From CAWCBG01 sp963793845 (GTDB taxonomy: Bacteria > Acidobacteriota > Terriglobia > Terriglobales > Acidobacteriaceae): a stretch of DNA of 64,000 bases. Made by a program: the position numbers and the translations under genes. Shown here piece by piece: positions 1-9,793 of the stretch. The notes below the pieces were generated by a model that saw only the letters and a list, made by a program, of their open reading frames with translations, was not told where the DNA came from and ran no database searches. Where the stretch lies: assembly GCA_963793845.1 (NCBI GenBank), contig CAWCBG010000014.1, positions 558,001 through 622,000 on the forward strand. The letters run 5' to 3'. The stretch's first letter is position 1. Every line of letters starts with the position of its first letter.

Positions 1-2
1 TC

Positions 3-971
3 CTTTCCACGGCAACCGGAGGCGGAACCCTGGCCGTCGGCAGTATCGTCTACGACAAAACCAATCTGACAAATGTTAAATCCAATGTGACTCTGAACCA
101 CGGAGTGATCCAGCTATCGCCGGTCAGCGGCAATGTTTACGGCGGGCAGGTCAACGGCGCCATCACCATCGACACTCGGCCCAGCATCGCCACGTACGCG
201 GTAAACGCCAAACTGACGAACGTCGACAACAACCAGATGCTGTCGGCCATATCGAACGTCAAGGACACGATCTACGGCACGCTGGCGTCAAACGTCAACA
301 TCAGTTTCGCCACGCCATCTTCCGGCGACGTGACGCCGACGCTGAACGGCACGCTTGGCTTTAACCTGACGAACGGCAAGATCACCAAGATTGACCTGCT
401 GAATGAGCTCTCCAAAATCGGCAAATTCTCCGGAGGAGCCGCCAAGGGATACACCAGCATCTCTCATCTGACGGGAACCCTGGACATCCGCAACGGTGTG
501 GCCAACACCAACGATCTGAAGGCTGCGGTCGACGGCGGTACGATGGCTGCGGCCGGCAGCATCAATCTGGTCAATCAGGGTCTCAACATGCACGTCACGG
601 CTGTGCTCGACAAGAGCTTCAGCCAGTCCGTCGGCGGCACGGGAGTGGGCGGCTACCTGAACACTGCTTTGGCCAACAAGAATGGCGAGCTGGTCCTGCC
701 GGTGATCATCACCGGCACCACCAGTCATCCCATCGTCGCGCCCGATGTGCAGAAGATCGCCCAGATGAAGTTGAATAACCTGCTGCCTACGGCTGGGGGC
801 CTGATGAACGGCAAGGGCGGCAATGACCTTGGGGGACTGGTCGGAGGCTTGCTGGGAGGGCAACAACCGGCGCAGGCAGGAAAAGCGGGCCAGCCCCAGC
901 AACAACCGCAAAGCAACTCGTTAAACGATGCGCTGGGGCAACTGCTGGGAGGCAGCAAGAAGAAGAAGTAA
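3..971 (+). CDS. AsmA-like protein, C-terminal part (5' end outside window)
   Basis: The frame is open from the first bases of the window to a TAA at 969-971, so this is the C-terminal ~322 residues of a larger protein; the GTG at 87 is internal, because the same frame reads sensibly upstream of it. The sequence has the beta-rich repeated texture of AsmA/TamB-type proteins: short alternating hydrophobic and polar strands, GGQVNG, and a segment of the type 'GTLASNVNISF'. It ends in a Gly/Gln-rich linker and a Lys4 tail. AsmA-family proteins are large envelope proteins thought to bridge inner and outer membrane in lipid transport. That role is family knowledge; nothing here shows a substrate. 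A second AsmA protein lies at 48.9-51.5 kb. Confidence 0.75.
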   Translation, partial: LSTATGGGTLAVGSIVYDKTNLTNVKSNVTLNHGVIQLSPVSGNVYGGQVNGAITIDTRPSIATYAVNAKLTNVDNNQMLSAISNVKDTIYGTLASNVNISFATPSSGDVTPTLNGTLGFNLTNGKITKIDLLNELSKIGKFSGGAAKGYTSISHLTGTLDIRNGVANTNDLKAAVDGGTMAAAGSINLVNQGLNMHVTAVLDKSFSQSVGGTGVGGYLNTALANKNGELVLPVIITGTTSHPIVAPDVQKIAQMKLNNLLPTAGGLMNGKGGNDLGGLVGGLLGGQQPAQAGKAGQPQQQPQSNSLNDALGQLLGGSKKKK

Positions 972-1011
972 GCGCGGGGCGGGCTTTTCGCTCGATTTCT
1001 GTCGCTTACTG

Positions 1012-1380
1012 CTACGAGCTCGTCTGTTCCAGCAGCCCTTTTTCCAGTTTGTCCTGGCACTCAATGCAGTGGCGCGTCCACGGAACCGCATCCAGGCGCT
1101 TGGGATTGATCTCGCTTCCGCAGGAGATACACTCGCCGAACGAGCCTTCGCGAATGCGCTCAAGGGCCTCGTCCACCATCTGCAACAGTTGGCGCTCGTT
1201 GTGGCTCTGGCTGAACAGAAATTCCTTGTTGTAGGAATTCGCGGCGCGATCGGCAATGTCCTGGGCTGACTCGAGATCAGCCTCGCGCCCATCCTGGGCG
1301 GTGCGGGCCATGAGATGCCTGAGTTCCCGCTGGCGCTCCTCCAGGCGGTGCTTGAAATTCTCCAGCTTCTTCTTCTCCAT
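1012..1380 (-). CDS. DksA/TraR family C4-type zinc-finger protein
   Basis: A 122-residue protein starting at MEKKKLENF, chosen over an upstream in-frame ATG because the family starts with such a charged coiled-coil and an AGGGA lies just upstream. The N-terminal half is a Glu/Arg/Leu-rich helix pair. The C-terminal half carries the zinc finger CISCG...CIEC (CxxC, 17 residues, CxxC) followed by a short basic helix. DksA/TraR proteins bind the RNA polymerase secondary channel and modulate initiation, often with ppGpp. The usual acidic coiled-coil tip pair is not obvious here, so it may be a DksA-like protein with its own target. It stands alone, convergent with the preceding AsmA gene. Confidence 0.85.
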   Translation of the reverse strand: MEKKKLENFKHRLEERQRELRHLMARTAQDGREADLESAQDIADRAANSYNKEFLFSQSHNERQLLQMVDEALERIREGSFGECISCGSEINPKRLDAVPWTRHCIECQDKLEKGLLEQTSS

Positions 1381-1568
1381 AGGTTCGTTCCCTACCCGTC
1401 CCCTTGTTCCGGCCATCAGCAGTTCCACCTCTCCCAAGGAAACAGGCTGTGCGAAGCGCGATGATATGCGCCTGATCGAACCAACGTCAACTGCCGTCTC
1501 CAAGACATCCTATGCATCCTTACCTCCGTCGTAGGATGCGGTTCCCCAAGATTGGATGGCACAGAAAC

Positions 1569-1594
1569 AAAAAAGCGGCCAATCAAGGCCGCTC
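1569..1594 (-). terminator. Rho-independent terminator, minus strand
   Basis: Perfect 7-bp stem (AGCGGCC / GGCCGCT, 1574-1580 and 1587-1593) followed on the minus strand by a run of six T. It lies about 300 bases beyond the stop of the NtrC-type gene and is the nearest strong terminator for it. The hairpin sequence is almost the same as the one at 3681-3704. Confidence 0.8.
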
Positions 1595-1897
1595 TTCGGA
1601 AAGAGGCTAAGGGGAAGGGATCTGCTAGGGAAGGCGATGCAAGACGTCGTCCCGACGATCGAGACAGACAAGGAGAAACCAAATTCGATGGAAGAGGGTT
1701 AAATTCAAGGTTGTCGCCTCTTTGGTTGTCTATTGGGCCTGCATTTTTTGCGCCACGGCGGAGATCGTCGCCCTGGAAGAGTGTGGAAATAGCCAGAAAT
1801 GACTGCGAATAGAGGCGATAAAAATTGTCGCTGAGCACAACTATCGGCAAAAAACAGCAGCGGTGCCCAGCATAGTAGTGGTATCTCACTACTCACT
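1595..1897. other. Intergenic stretch with a hairpin after the NtrC stop
   Basis: No convincing gene. A 7-bp stem (1874-1880 with 1887-1893, AGTAGTG/CACTACT) sits directly after the stop codon of the upstream minus-strand gene but has no T-run. The rest (1381-1897 apart from the terminator at 1569-1594) has no homology that I recognise; the short frames in it look accidental. Confidence 0.5.
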
Positions 1898-3415
<1,518 letters not shown>

Positions 3416-3680
3416 CCCCACTCCTGTGTTCGTAAAAAAAAGGAGACCGCAGATCCCCATCACAATAGGAACACATTGTTCACTTATGAGAATCCAAATA
3501 CCACTGCCAGGTTGCACCACGCCGAATACGTAAGCGAAACCGCTACCTGCACAACCAGAAATGAGTTCTGGAGACTTGGATTCTTTGAGAACGTAGGCAG
3601 ATTCTAACGCTATTTCGCAGCCCGGGGAGCACAAGACACAAGAAAATTACACGCCTACGGGCTCGACCGGCATCGGCAGC
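3416..3680. other. Upstream region of the NtrC-type gene
   Basis: About 265 bases between the NtrC start and the terminator of the GvpL/F gene. It should hold the promoter of the regulator gene. I could not pick out a clear -24/-12 or -35/-10 pair. AGGAGTGGGG just before 3415 is the ribosome-binding site. No gene is seen here. Confidence 0.4.
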
Positions 3681-3704
3681 AAAAAAGCGGCCAATTTGGC
3701 CGCT
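3681..3704 (-). terminator. Rho-independent terminator after GvpL/F gene
   Basis: Stem AGCGGCC/GGCCGCT (3686-3692 with 3698-3704), 5-base loop, followed on the minus strand by a T-run (complement of 3681-3685). It is about 70 bases past the GvpL/F stop and is nearly identical to the terminator at 1569-1594. Confidence 0.8.
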
Positions 3705-3776
3705 TCTGGTGTCTTCGTCTGACCCTTGGAACGGGTCCACGATCCCTTGCCCGTCTGGGCTCTGGCAAAAGCCCGG

Positions 3777-4526
3777 TTATGCCGCGTTATTGTTTCCGCC
3801 GGGAACCGTCCGCAACTTCCCCGGCATAAAGTGATAGGGCGGCCAAGGTCCGGTGATGCTGACCTTGCAGTCCTTGAAGTGACGCGTGGCCGCTGAATAG
3901 CGGTTTTGATACTTGGCGATCGATTGCGTGTCGATAAGGTGAGCAAAATCGATGATCATCCCGCCGGTGTCGGTCCGCTTGCAGATGACATCTTCTTCCA
4001 AGGGTGCAAACAGCTTGTGTACCTGCATCGAGAGGGCGCGAGCCTTGGTCTGGCGCTCCCGTACCCGCGATGCCTGGTCGCGCAGCTTGCGAAGATACTC
4101 GCCCCCAACGCCTTCGGGCAATTCGTTCACAACCTGCTGCAGAATGCCGTCATTCAGCAGAATCTTGAAGTGCATTTCTGCTTTGCCCCGGAGGCGGGCG
4201 ACGCTTTCCAGGAAGGCTTTGCGATTGGTGCGAACCGCCCGCCGCAGCGCTTCATCGGAGTCAAAAATCGTGCCGAAACGAAACGGCAGAACGGTCATGG
4301 TGCGGAAGCACTCGCTCACCACTCGAGCGTGAACCACGATGGCTTCCTGGTTAAGTTCGGGAGGAGGAGAATATTCGCTCGCGATGACCGCGAATTCTCC
4401 GCTGGGATAAGCGAAAACCGGAGCATCGTTCACGCCCCGAAGGTTTTCTAGCACGAATGGACGACGGGCCCGGATACCGCCTTGCAGGCCCTGCTGCTCA
4501 GTAATACAGTACGCGTACCACGCCAT
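3777..4526 (-). CDS. GvpL/GvpF family gas-vesicle-type protein, stand-alone
   Basis: A 249-residue protein of the GvpL/GvpF family. Supporting features are the N-terminal WYAYCI strand, the central 'VLPFRFGTIF' segment typical of the family, a long charged helical middle, and a C-terminal KVSITGPWPPYHF motif. The start ATG has AGGAGA seven bases upstream. In gas-vesicle clusters GvpF/L are minor structural or chaperone-like proteins. No gvpA shell gene, gvpN or other gvp gene is in the window, so a gas-vesicle role is doubtful. Solitary GvpL/F proteins are known in non-floating soil bacteria and their function is open. The neighbour on the same strand is a sigma-54 activator. Confidence 0.88.
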   Translation of the reverse strand: MAWYAYCITEQQGLQGGIRARRPFVLENLRGVNDAPVFAYPSGEFAVIASEYSPPPELNQEAIVVHARVVSECFRTMTVLPFRFGTIFDSDEALRRAVRTNRKAFLESVARLRGKAEMHFKILLNDGILQQVVNELPEGVGGEYLRKLRDQASRVRERQTKARALSMQVHKLFAPLEEDVICKRTDTGGMIIDFAHLIDTQSIAKYQNRYSAATRHFKDCKVSITGPWPPYHFMPGKLRTVPGGNNNAA

Positions 4527-4777
4527 CTCAGTCTCTCCTGGGAGTGCTCGCGCTCAGTCTCGGTGAAAAGCTGCTCACGAGGTATGGCCGACTTCGAACG
4601 TGGGGCTTAACAGATCAGGCTTTGCTTGGAGAAGAGAACCTTCTCCTTAGCCATCTTAAGCCTATTCCCCTGAAATCCGCAACCAGTAAGTGTTTCGGGG
4701 GGAATTGGTCAGTTGGAGTGTCAGAGATTGAAAAATAGCCCTGCAGCCCGTCTTCGGGTGCCCCACTCATTGGGTGC

Positions 4778-4808
4778 CCCACTCATTCGCGGGTTTCGAA
4801 TGAGTGGG
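4778..4808. repeat. REP-type palindrome, left copy
   Basis: Perfect 12-bp arms CCCACTCATTCG (4778-4789) and CGAATGAGTGGG (4797-4808) around a 7-base loop CGGGTTT. A partial copy (GTGCCCCACTCATT) precedes it at 4758-4771. It forms an inverted pair with the palindrome at 5024-5051. Confidence 0.85.
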
Positions 4809-5028
4809 ATCGCGAGGCGGAATACGTTATCCTGAGCGGCCATTCCTGACAATTTACTCTGACCAAGCCCTCTTCGCCGCAGGCATAGAACCGGAAGCTG
4901 CTCCATCTCCACTCTTCCGGAGTTGTTACCAGGCCGCGTTTCACAGGATTGCGATGGATGTACCTCAGCTTCTCGATGCGCTTTTCCGTAGATGGGACAT
5001 ACCGACGGCTGTGACTCGCGGAACCCAC
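4783..5028 (-). pseudogene. REP-associated tyrosine transposase (RAYT, Y1/IS200-like) C-terminal remnant
   Basis: The minus-strand frame contains the hallmark C-terminal segment of RAYT/Y1 transposases: KLRYIHRNPVKRGL, then EEWRWSSF and a short tail (roughly 4830-4989). The N-terminal catalytic part with the HUH motif and the Tyr helix is missing, so this is a dead fragment. It sits exactly between two REP palindromes in opposite orientation, the arrangement expected for a RAYT and its cognate REPs. Its ends read into the palindromes. Confidence 0.75.
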
Positions 5029-5051
5029 TCATTCGAACCCCGCGAATGAGT
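5024..5051. repeat. REP-type palindrome, right copy (inverted)
   Basis: CCCACTCATTCG at 5024-5035, loop AACCCCG, then CGAATGAGT at 5043-5051. The loop is nearly the complement of the loop in the left copy, so the two REPs are inverted relative to each other, about 220 bp apart, with the RAYT remnant between. Confidence 0.85.
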
Positions 5052-5082
5052 AGGCCATCCGACCGCTCTTGTCTGGAAAAAT

Positions 5083-5664
5083 CTATGCAGGCACAAACAC
5101 CAGCCTTACCGCATCTTCTCCGACGACATCGCTCTTGACCAATCGCAGTGGCGGACGCGCCGCGGCGAAGTATGGCTTGCCGCCGCCCAGCACGTAGGGA
5201 CGCAAATAAAGACGATATTCGTCGATCAGACCAAGCTTAGTAAGACTCCCCGCAAGCTCCGCCCCGGCAACGTCGATCTCGCCATCGATCTCGGCCTTCA
5301 GCCGCGCCGCGAACGTTCCCACATCCTCCGTCACCAGGGTGGCATTGGGGCCAACCGACTTCAGCGAGTGCGATGCAACCCATTTCGGCTTCGCGCGCCA
5401 CGCCGCTGCAAAGTCGCGCTCACCCTCGTCCCAGTCGGGCTGGTCCTCATCCCAATAACGCATCACCTCATACATGCGCGTTCCATACAAGATTCCCGCA
5501 AGCCCGCGCACGTGCTCGTTGAAATGGCGATGCAGCGCCGGTCCCGGAGGCGGCAACACCGGTCCTCCTGGCACTTCGGAGCCCGTCGACGTTCCGAAAA
5601 ACTGACTCTTAGCGGCAATGTATCCATCGAGAGACTGCATCATCCCGAACACCAGCCTGCCCAT
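5083..5664 (-). CDS. RibD C-terminal / dihydrofolate reductase-like protein
   Basis: A 193-residue single-domain protein of the RibD-C/DHFR-like fold. It has the N-terminal strand 'GRLVFGMMQSLDGYIA', a GTRMYEVM segment, DVAGAELAGSL and a C-terminal EYRLYLRPYVLGGGKPYF motif, all typical of this NADPH-binding family. In soil bacteria such stand-alone members are usually unassigned reductases; there is no rib gene near, so riboflavin synthesis is unlikely. Divergent from the YCII gene. The first codon is ATG and the sequence around it fits the family start. Confidence 0.88.
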   Translation of the reverse strand: MGRLVFGMMQSLDGYIAAKSQFFGTSTGSEVPGGPVLPPPGPALHRHFNEHVRGLAGILYGTRMYEVMRYWDEDQPDWDEGERDFAAAWRAKPKWVASHSLKSVGPNATLVTEDVGTFAARLKAEIDGEIDVAGAELAGSLTKLGLIDEYRLYLRPYVLGGGKPYFAAARPPLRLVKSDVVGEDAVRLVFVPA

Positions 5665-5903
5665 TCCCTACCCCCTATCGGCCTCGTCCCTGCCCTCCAA
5701 GACGCCCGCCCGCGGAAAGGATCGTACCAGCCGGTCCGACACCGTTGCAACGATCTGATCCAGCATTCCAGCCCCGCGCAGATTCCTCTAACCAAGCCAA
5801 AAAAATATGGAGTAGCTGTCGATTTTCAGCCTCCCGAACGACTATCTGATAACAGAACGATGAGCTGCGGCTCTCTGAGTCACAGCAAACAAGGAGGAAT
5901 CGG

Positions 5904-6305
5904 ATGAAGTACATCTGTTTGGGATACTACGATAAAGGCAAACACGAAGGCATGACCGAGGGCGAGCAAAACGCCATGTTCGACATATGCTTTGAGTATG
6001 ACGACCATCTTCGCGCCAATGGGCACTGGGCTGGGGGAGAAGCGCTTCAGCCTGCAGAATCCGCCTTGACCCTGCATTGGAAGAACGGCAAAGTGGCCAC
6101 TACGGACGGTCCCTACACGGAAACCAAGGAACAACTCGGCGGCATTCTCGTCCTTGAGGCGCGGGACATGAATCATGCTGTACAGCTCATGGCGCAGCAT
6201 CCGGCCCTGAAGTACGGCAGCATTTTCGAGATTCGTCCAGCGGCGGACTTGAACGAAATGCTCAAAGCAAGTGAGCAGCGACGGCGACAGAACGCTACAC
6301 GCTGA
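5904..6305 (+). CDS. YCII-related (DGPF-domain) protein
   Basis: A 133-residue protein with a strong ribosome-binding site (AAGGAGGAATCGG) before ATG. It begins MKYICLGYYD and carries the family signature DGPYTETKEQLGG (~77-89) and a C-terminal 'YGSIFEIRP' strand. YCII-like proteins of this DGPF subfamily have a ferredoxin-like fold and are often coded beside ECF sigma factors; no enzymatic role is established. No sigma gene is adjacent here. A truncated second copy follows at 6354. Confidence 0.88.
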   Translation: MKYICLGYYDKGKHEGMTEGEQNAMFDICFEYDDHLRANGHWAGGEALQPAESALTLHWKNGKVATTDGPYTETKEQLGGILVLEARDMNHAVQLMAQHPALKYGSIFEIRPAADLNEMLKASEQRRRQNATR

Positions 6306-6353
6306 AGAATCTGCAAGGCTGTGCGGCTGGCTCCCACCAACAGGAGGACAGCA

Positions 6354-6425
6354 GTGAGATTCATCTGTTTGGGAAACATCGAGCCAGGGAAATTCGCAGG
6401 TATGACCGAGGACGAGATTCCTTAA
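6354..6425 (+). pseudogene. Truncated second YCII gene (N-terminus only)
   Basis: After a good ribosome-binding site (CAGGAGGACAGCA) a GTG opens a 23-codon frame, MRFICLGNIEPGKF... MTEDEIP, which mirrors the first residues of the preceding YCII protein (MKYICLGYYDKGKH...MTEGEQN). It ends in TAA and is followed within 12 bases by the convergent aroDE stop. The rest of the copy has been deleted. Too short to be functional. Confidence 0.7.
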
Positions 6426-6436
6426 AACCGTGCAGG

Positions 6437-8170
6437 CTATTTCTTGGCGAGCTTCTTTGCCGCCTTCTTCGCGGGCGGGCGACTGGGTACCTTGGCAGCA
6501 CTCTTCTTGACGGCGCTGCTCCTCGTCCCATTCTTGCCGCCATTGCTCTTCGACCCGTTGCTGGTCTTCGCCTTGTTCGTCTTGACCGCCGGCTTGGGCG
6601 CCGGTTTTGCGGGCTGCTCTTCCGGCTCTTCCGCTGCGCGACGCTCCAGGGCCTTGGTCACTACGTAGGCCATCTCCGCTACCGGCGCGGGCTTGCCGGT
6701 CCAGATCTCGAACTGCCGCGCGCCCTGCTGGACAAACATCTCCAGCCCGGGAATTACCTGCATGCCCTTGGCGCGAGCCATGGCCGCCAGTTTGGTTTCT
6801 GCCGGTACGTACACCAGATCGAAGAGATACTTGGCATTCAACTCTTTCTCTTCAAGCGGCGACTGGCGATTGTTGCCCATGCCGACCGGCGTGGCATTGA
6901 TGATGACGTCGAACTCCTGCTTCACCAGGTCGGCTCGTTTGATCGACTTGACTTTGGCCGCTCTCGCCAGCGACTGCGCCTTCTCGGGCGTGCGATTCAC
7001 GATGAAGACTTCAGCGCCCTTGGCCTTGAGTCCGAAGGCAGCCGCCCGCGCCACGCCTCCCGCGCCCACGATCAGGACGCGCGCTCCCGCCAGACTGAGC
7101 CGCTGTTCCAGAGGAACGATGACGCCGGCAACATCCGTATTGAAGCCGTACAGCTTGCCATCCTGGCTGCGAACCACCGTATTGCACGCGCCGATCAGAC
7201 GGGTCAGAGGATCGGAGTTGGAAAGCGCCTCAACGATGTCTTCCTTGTACGGCATGGTGATGCTGAGCCCGCGAATCGGAATATCCTGCACGCAGGCCAT
7301 CAGGTCCTTCAGGCTCTTGGCGTGCAGCGCCAGATAGACCGCATTTACCGTCTCGCGGCGGAACGCCGCGTTCATCATGATCGGCGACAGGGAATGCGAA
7401 ACCGGATCGCCTGCGACGCCATAGACCTGCGTTGCCGCATCGACCATTTCGATGCGATAAGTGTCGCGCAACTCGCTGGCCGTCACCTGGCCGGGCGCCG
7501 TCTCCTCGCCACGCGTAGCGGCGGCGAAGGTGAAGATGCTGCCCGCGCGCACGCCCAGAACGCGGCTGATGATTCCTTGCTCACCCATGCACAGTCCGAC
7601 CATGTCGTGCTTGGCCGAGTGCGCCTCAAGAAATTTCATCATCACCACGTTGTCGTGGAGACTGGTGGCGGTCGAGACAATCTTGTAGAAGTCGGCGGGG
7701 TACTCCCGCATTTCGGCAAACTGCTCTTCCAGCTTCTTGGTCGCCTTAAAGTCGTGGAAGGACAAAATGATGCCGACCCGATCGCGCAGCTTGGCCACGT
7801 CGGCGACTTTCATCGCCTCGGCACTCTGAAATTCCAGGTCGACCAGCTGGAATCCGGCGCTCGCCGCATTGGTCAGCAACTCCACTTGCGCCGCCACCGA
7901 ACCTTTGAACTTTCCGCCATTAACGGCCCGGCGACAGGTGGCGACAACCGTCGCTTCAGGGTGCACATCGAGGAAATGTTTCAATTTGGGAAGCGCGGCC
8001 GCAGGTTGGGTCAGGTAGTCCAACCTGAACTCCATAAAGGAGTTATCGCGAACCAGCGACTCCGCACGCTCGATCATCACCGACGGGTCGGGGCCGACGA
8101 TCGCGGCACACACCCGCGGCAGCCGGAAACGTTGGATACGAGTTGGGTAAGTACTTGCCGTTGCACGCAT
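6437..8170 (-). CDS. aroDE: Bifunctional 3-dehydroquinate dehydratase / shikimate dehydrogenase with basic tail
   Basis: A 577-residue fusion covering two consecutive shikimate-pathway steps in the cytoplasm. Residues ~18-225 are type I dehydroquinate dehydratase, with the catalytic His139 in SFHDF and the Schiff-base Lys163 in FYKIVS. Residues ~245-510 are shikimate dehydrogenase, with the substrate Ser residues in SHSLSP (258-263), Lys309 in MPYKE, Asp346 in NTDVAG, and the NADP loop VGAGGVARA (368-376). Residues ~513-577 are an extra Lys/Ala/Pro-rich tail with many AKK/KKS steps, resembling histone H1-like tails and not part of either enzyme. The ATG lacks a clear Shine-Dalgarno. It stands alone; other aro genes are not in the window. 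Confidence 0.95.
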   Translation of the reverse strand: MRATASTYPTRIQRFRLPRVCAAIVGPDPSVMIERAESLVRDNSFMEFRLDYLTQPAAALPKLKHFLDVHPEATVVATCRRAVNGGKFKGSVAAQVELLTNAASAGFQLVDLEFQSAEAMKVADVAKLRDRVGIILSFHDFKATKKLEEQFAEMREYPADFYKIVSTATSLHDNVVMMKFLEAHSAKHDMVGLCMGEQGIISRVLGVRAGSIFTFAAATRGEETAPGQVTASELRDTYRIEMVDAATQVYGVAGDPVSHSLSPIMMNAAFRRETVNAVYLALHAKSLKDLMACVQDIPIRGLSITMPYKEDIVEALSNSDPLTRLIGACNTVVRSQDGKLYGFNTDVAGVIVPLEQRLSLAGARVLIVGAGGVARAAAFGLKAKGAEVFIVNRTPEKAQSLARAAKVKSIKRADLVKQEFDVIINATPVGMGNNRQSPLEEKELNAKYLFDLVYVPAETKLAAMARAKGMQVIPGLEMFVQQGARQFEIWTGKPAPVAEMAYVVTKALERRAAEEPEEQPAKPAPKPAVKTNKAKTSNGSKSNGGKNGTRSSAVKKSAAKVPSRPPAKKAAKKLAKK

Positions 8171-8457
8171 GTAGCTGGGCCATCGTACAGATGCACAAGA
8201 TGAGTTGCAACTATCTTCTGAGGAAATTTGCCGCCTGGGGGTTGTTGGAGCTGAGTTGACGGAGTTCGACGATTGCCTCCGCCAACCCCCCAGCGCAATT
8301 ATTTACCCATCCCGCAGCCCTCAGAAGCAAGACAAACCGTTTAAATGTATATAGATAGAATGGCTAGACGCCATCTCCAGGCACGGCCAGGCTGAAATCT
8401 CGCAGTTTCGCCCTGGACAGCGAGCGAACCGCGACAAAAATCGTTTCTGACTATAGG

Positions 8458-9042
8458 TCATTGTTCGCCGAAGACTTCAGCCGTGAACGCCTGCAACTCG
8501 GCGCCATGTTGCCAGGCCAGCGCTGGCAGGCCGGCCTTAAGACAAGTCTGCGAAAGGAATGTCTCGCGGTCCCAGGTCCACTCCAGTGGCACTTGCGGCA
8601 GCAGCAGTCCGCGACGGCCGCCTAATGTGACCACAAGTCCATGCTTTCCGACCACTACGTCTTCGGGACGAACCGGCATTAGCGGCGACAGCACGCTGAT
8701 TTCTACTTTCAACCGGTTGGCTTCCTCGGCGATCACGGGTTGGAAGCGCGGATCGTCAAAGGCAGCGGCCTGGGCAGTTTCGGCGATGGTTCGATACAGA
8801 GGATTTGTCGGCAACACGTAGCCGATGCATCCTCGCAGCTTGCCGTCCAGGTGCAGAGTAGTGAAAGCGCCACGGGGTTCGGCAAGGTGGCTGGTAGGAG
8901 CAGTGCGGTCGAGCGCTTCGTCCTGCAGCGCTGCGGCAATCGCGCGATGAGCCAGATCGAGCAACAGCTCTCGTTCCGTCAGCGAATATTCAGGATCTTC
9001 GGGCGTAACAGCGATAACGGAATTTTCAGGCGACGGGGACAT
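8458..9042 (-). CDS. AMMECR1-domain protein (AmmeMemoRadiSam system protein A type)
   Basis: A 194-residue protein matching the AMMECR1 domain: TLHLDGKLRGCIG (the LRGCIG hexapeptide is the family hallmark), then 'DPRFQPV', 'VEISVLSPL' and the C-terminal 'WTWDRETFLSQTCLKAGL'. In bacteria this family is often coded with Memo and radical SAM genes; those partners are not seen here. Its start overlaps the end of pgsA by 17 bases, so the two are co-transcribed. Function of the domain is not established. Confidence 0.9.
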   Translation of the reverse strand: MSPSPENSVIAVTPEDPEYSLTERELLLDLAHRAIAAALQDEALDRTAPTSHLAEPRGAFTTLHLDGKLRGCIGYVLPTNPLYRTIAETAQAAAFDDPRFQPVIAEEANRLKVEISVLSPLMPVRPEDVVVGKHGLVVTLGGRRGLLLPQVPLEWTWDRETFLSQTCLKAGLPALAWQHGAELQAFTAEVFGEQ

Positions 9043-9724
9043 CGTTGCGTTTCCTGCGGCGGCTGAGCACGAAGGAACGACGGCGACGGCGCTTTACCGC
9101 CCGCTGGTCGATCTGTTTCCAGAAGGCGACGAAGTAATCGACGGCCGAGATCAACGACAGGGCCACCATCACCCAGATCGAGATCAGCGCGATCGGATGC
9201 ACCGGCAGACTCAGGAAGTACCACGGCAAGTGGGTCCAGTGATGATCGATGATGGCGGCTACCACTGACACGATCTGTATCACCATTTTGAGTTTGCCCA
9301 GGTCGCTGGCCTGGATGGTGAAGCCCTCCGAGGCAGCGATCGAACGCAGGCCACTGACCAGAAATTCGCGGCCGATCACGATAATGGCCATCCAAGCCGG
9401 CACGGTGCGCGGATTGAACTGCACCAGGGTGATGAAAGCCGCGGCAATCAAGAGCTTATCCGCCACCGGATCGAGCAGCATGCCGATGGTGGTAACCTGC
9501 TCGCGCTTGCGCGCCAGATAGCCGTCGATGGCATCGGTCAGCGAAGCGGCAATGAACACGGCGGAGGCCAGAAGTTCGCGCTCGCCATTGGCCGAACTGA
9601 AGCGGCTGCTCGACAGGATCCAGATCAGCACCGGGATGCTGAAGATGCGCGTCAGCGTGATGTAGTTAGGGAGATTCACAAACCCAGACTGGCACACTAC
9701 GACGTCGTCAGCCGTAGCGCGCAA
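9026..9724 (-). CDS. pgsA: CDP-diacylglycerol-glycerol-3-phosphate 3-phosphatidyltransferase
   Basis: A 232-residue integral membrane enzyme that makes phosphatidylglycerol phosphate from CDP-diacylglycerol. The CDP-alcohol phosphotransferase signature is complete: DAIDGYLAR...G...D...D (LTDAIDGYLARK then GMLLDPVADK). Several membrane helices follow. The C-terminal ~25 residues are extremely Arg/Lys-rich. The annotated start may be too early: VNLPNYITLTRI (GTG, ~residue 16) begins where most PgsA proteins begin. It precedes and overlaps the AMMECR1 gene. Confidence 0.93.
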   Translation of the reverse strand: MRATADDVVVCQSGFVNLPNYITLTRIFSIPVLIWILSSSRFSSANGERELLASAVFIAASLTDAIDGYLARKREQVTTIGMLLDPVADKLLIAAAFITLVQFNPRTVPAWMAIIVIGREFLVSGLRSIAASEGFTIQASDLGKLKMVIQIVSVVAAIIDHHWTHLPWYFLSLPVHPIALISIWVMVALSLISAVDYFVAFWKQIDQRAVKRRRRRSFVLSRRRKRNDVPVA

Positions 9725-9793
9725 AATGATTATCCTCTACGGATTCGACCTAAATCAACCGGTTAGAGTTGCCCAAAAGCCCTTATTTTGGGC

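Noticed and set aside
3416..3634. N-terminal extension of the NtrC-type protein
   Set aside because: The frame stays open but the residues look non-coding, and MLPSQK has a good ribosome-binding site.
3777..4526. A gas-vesicle gene cluster
   Set aside because: Only one GvpL/F gene; no shell protein gvpA or other gvp gene within reach.
7322..8203. Plus-strand frame opposite aroDE
   Set aside because: His/Arg-rich shadow of aroDE codons; the dehydratase and dehydrogenase motifs are on the other strand.
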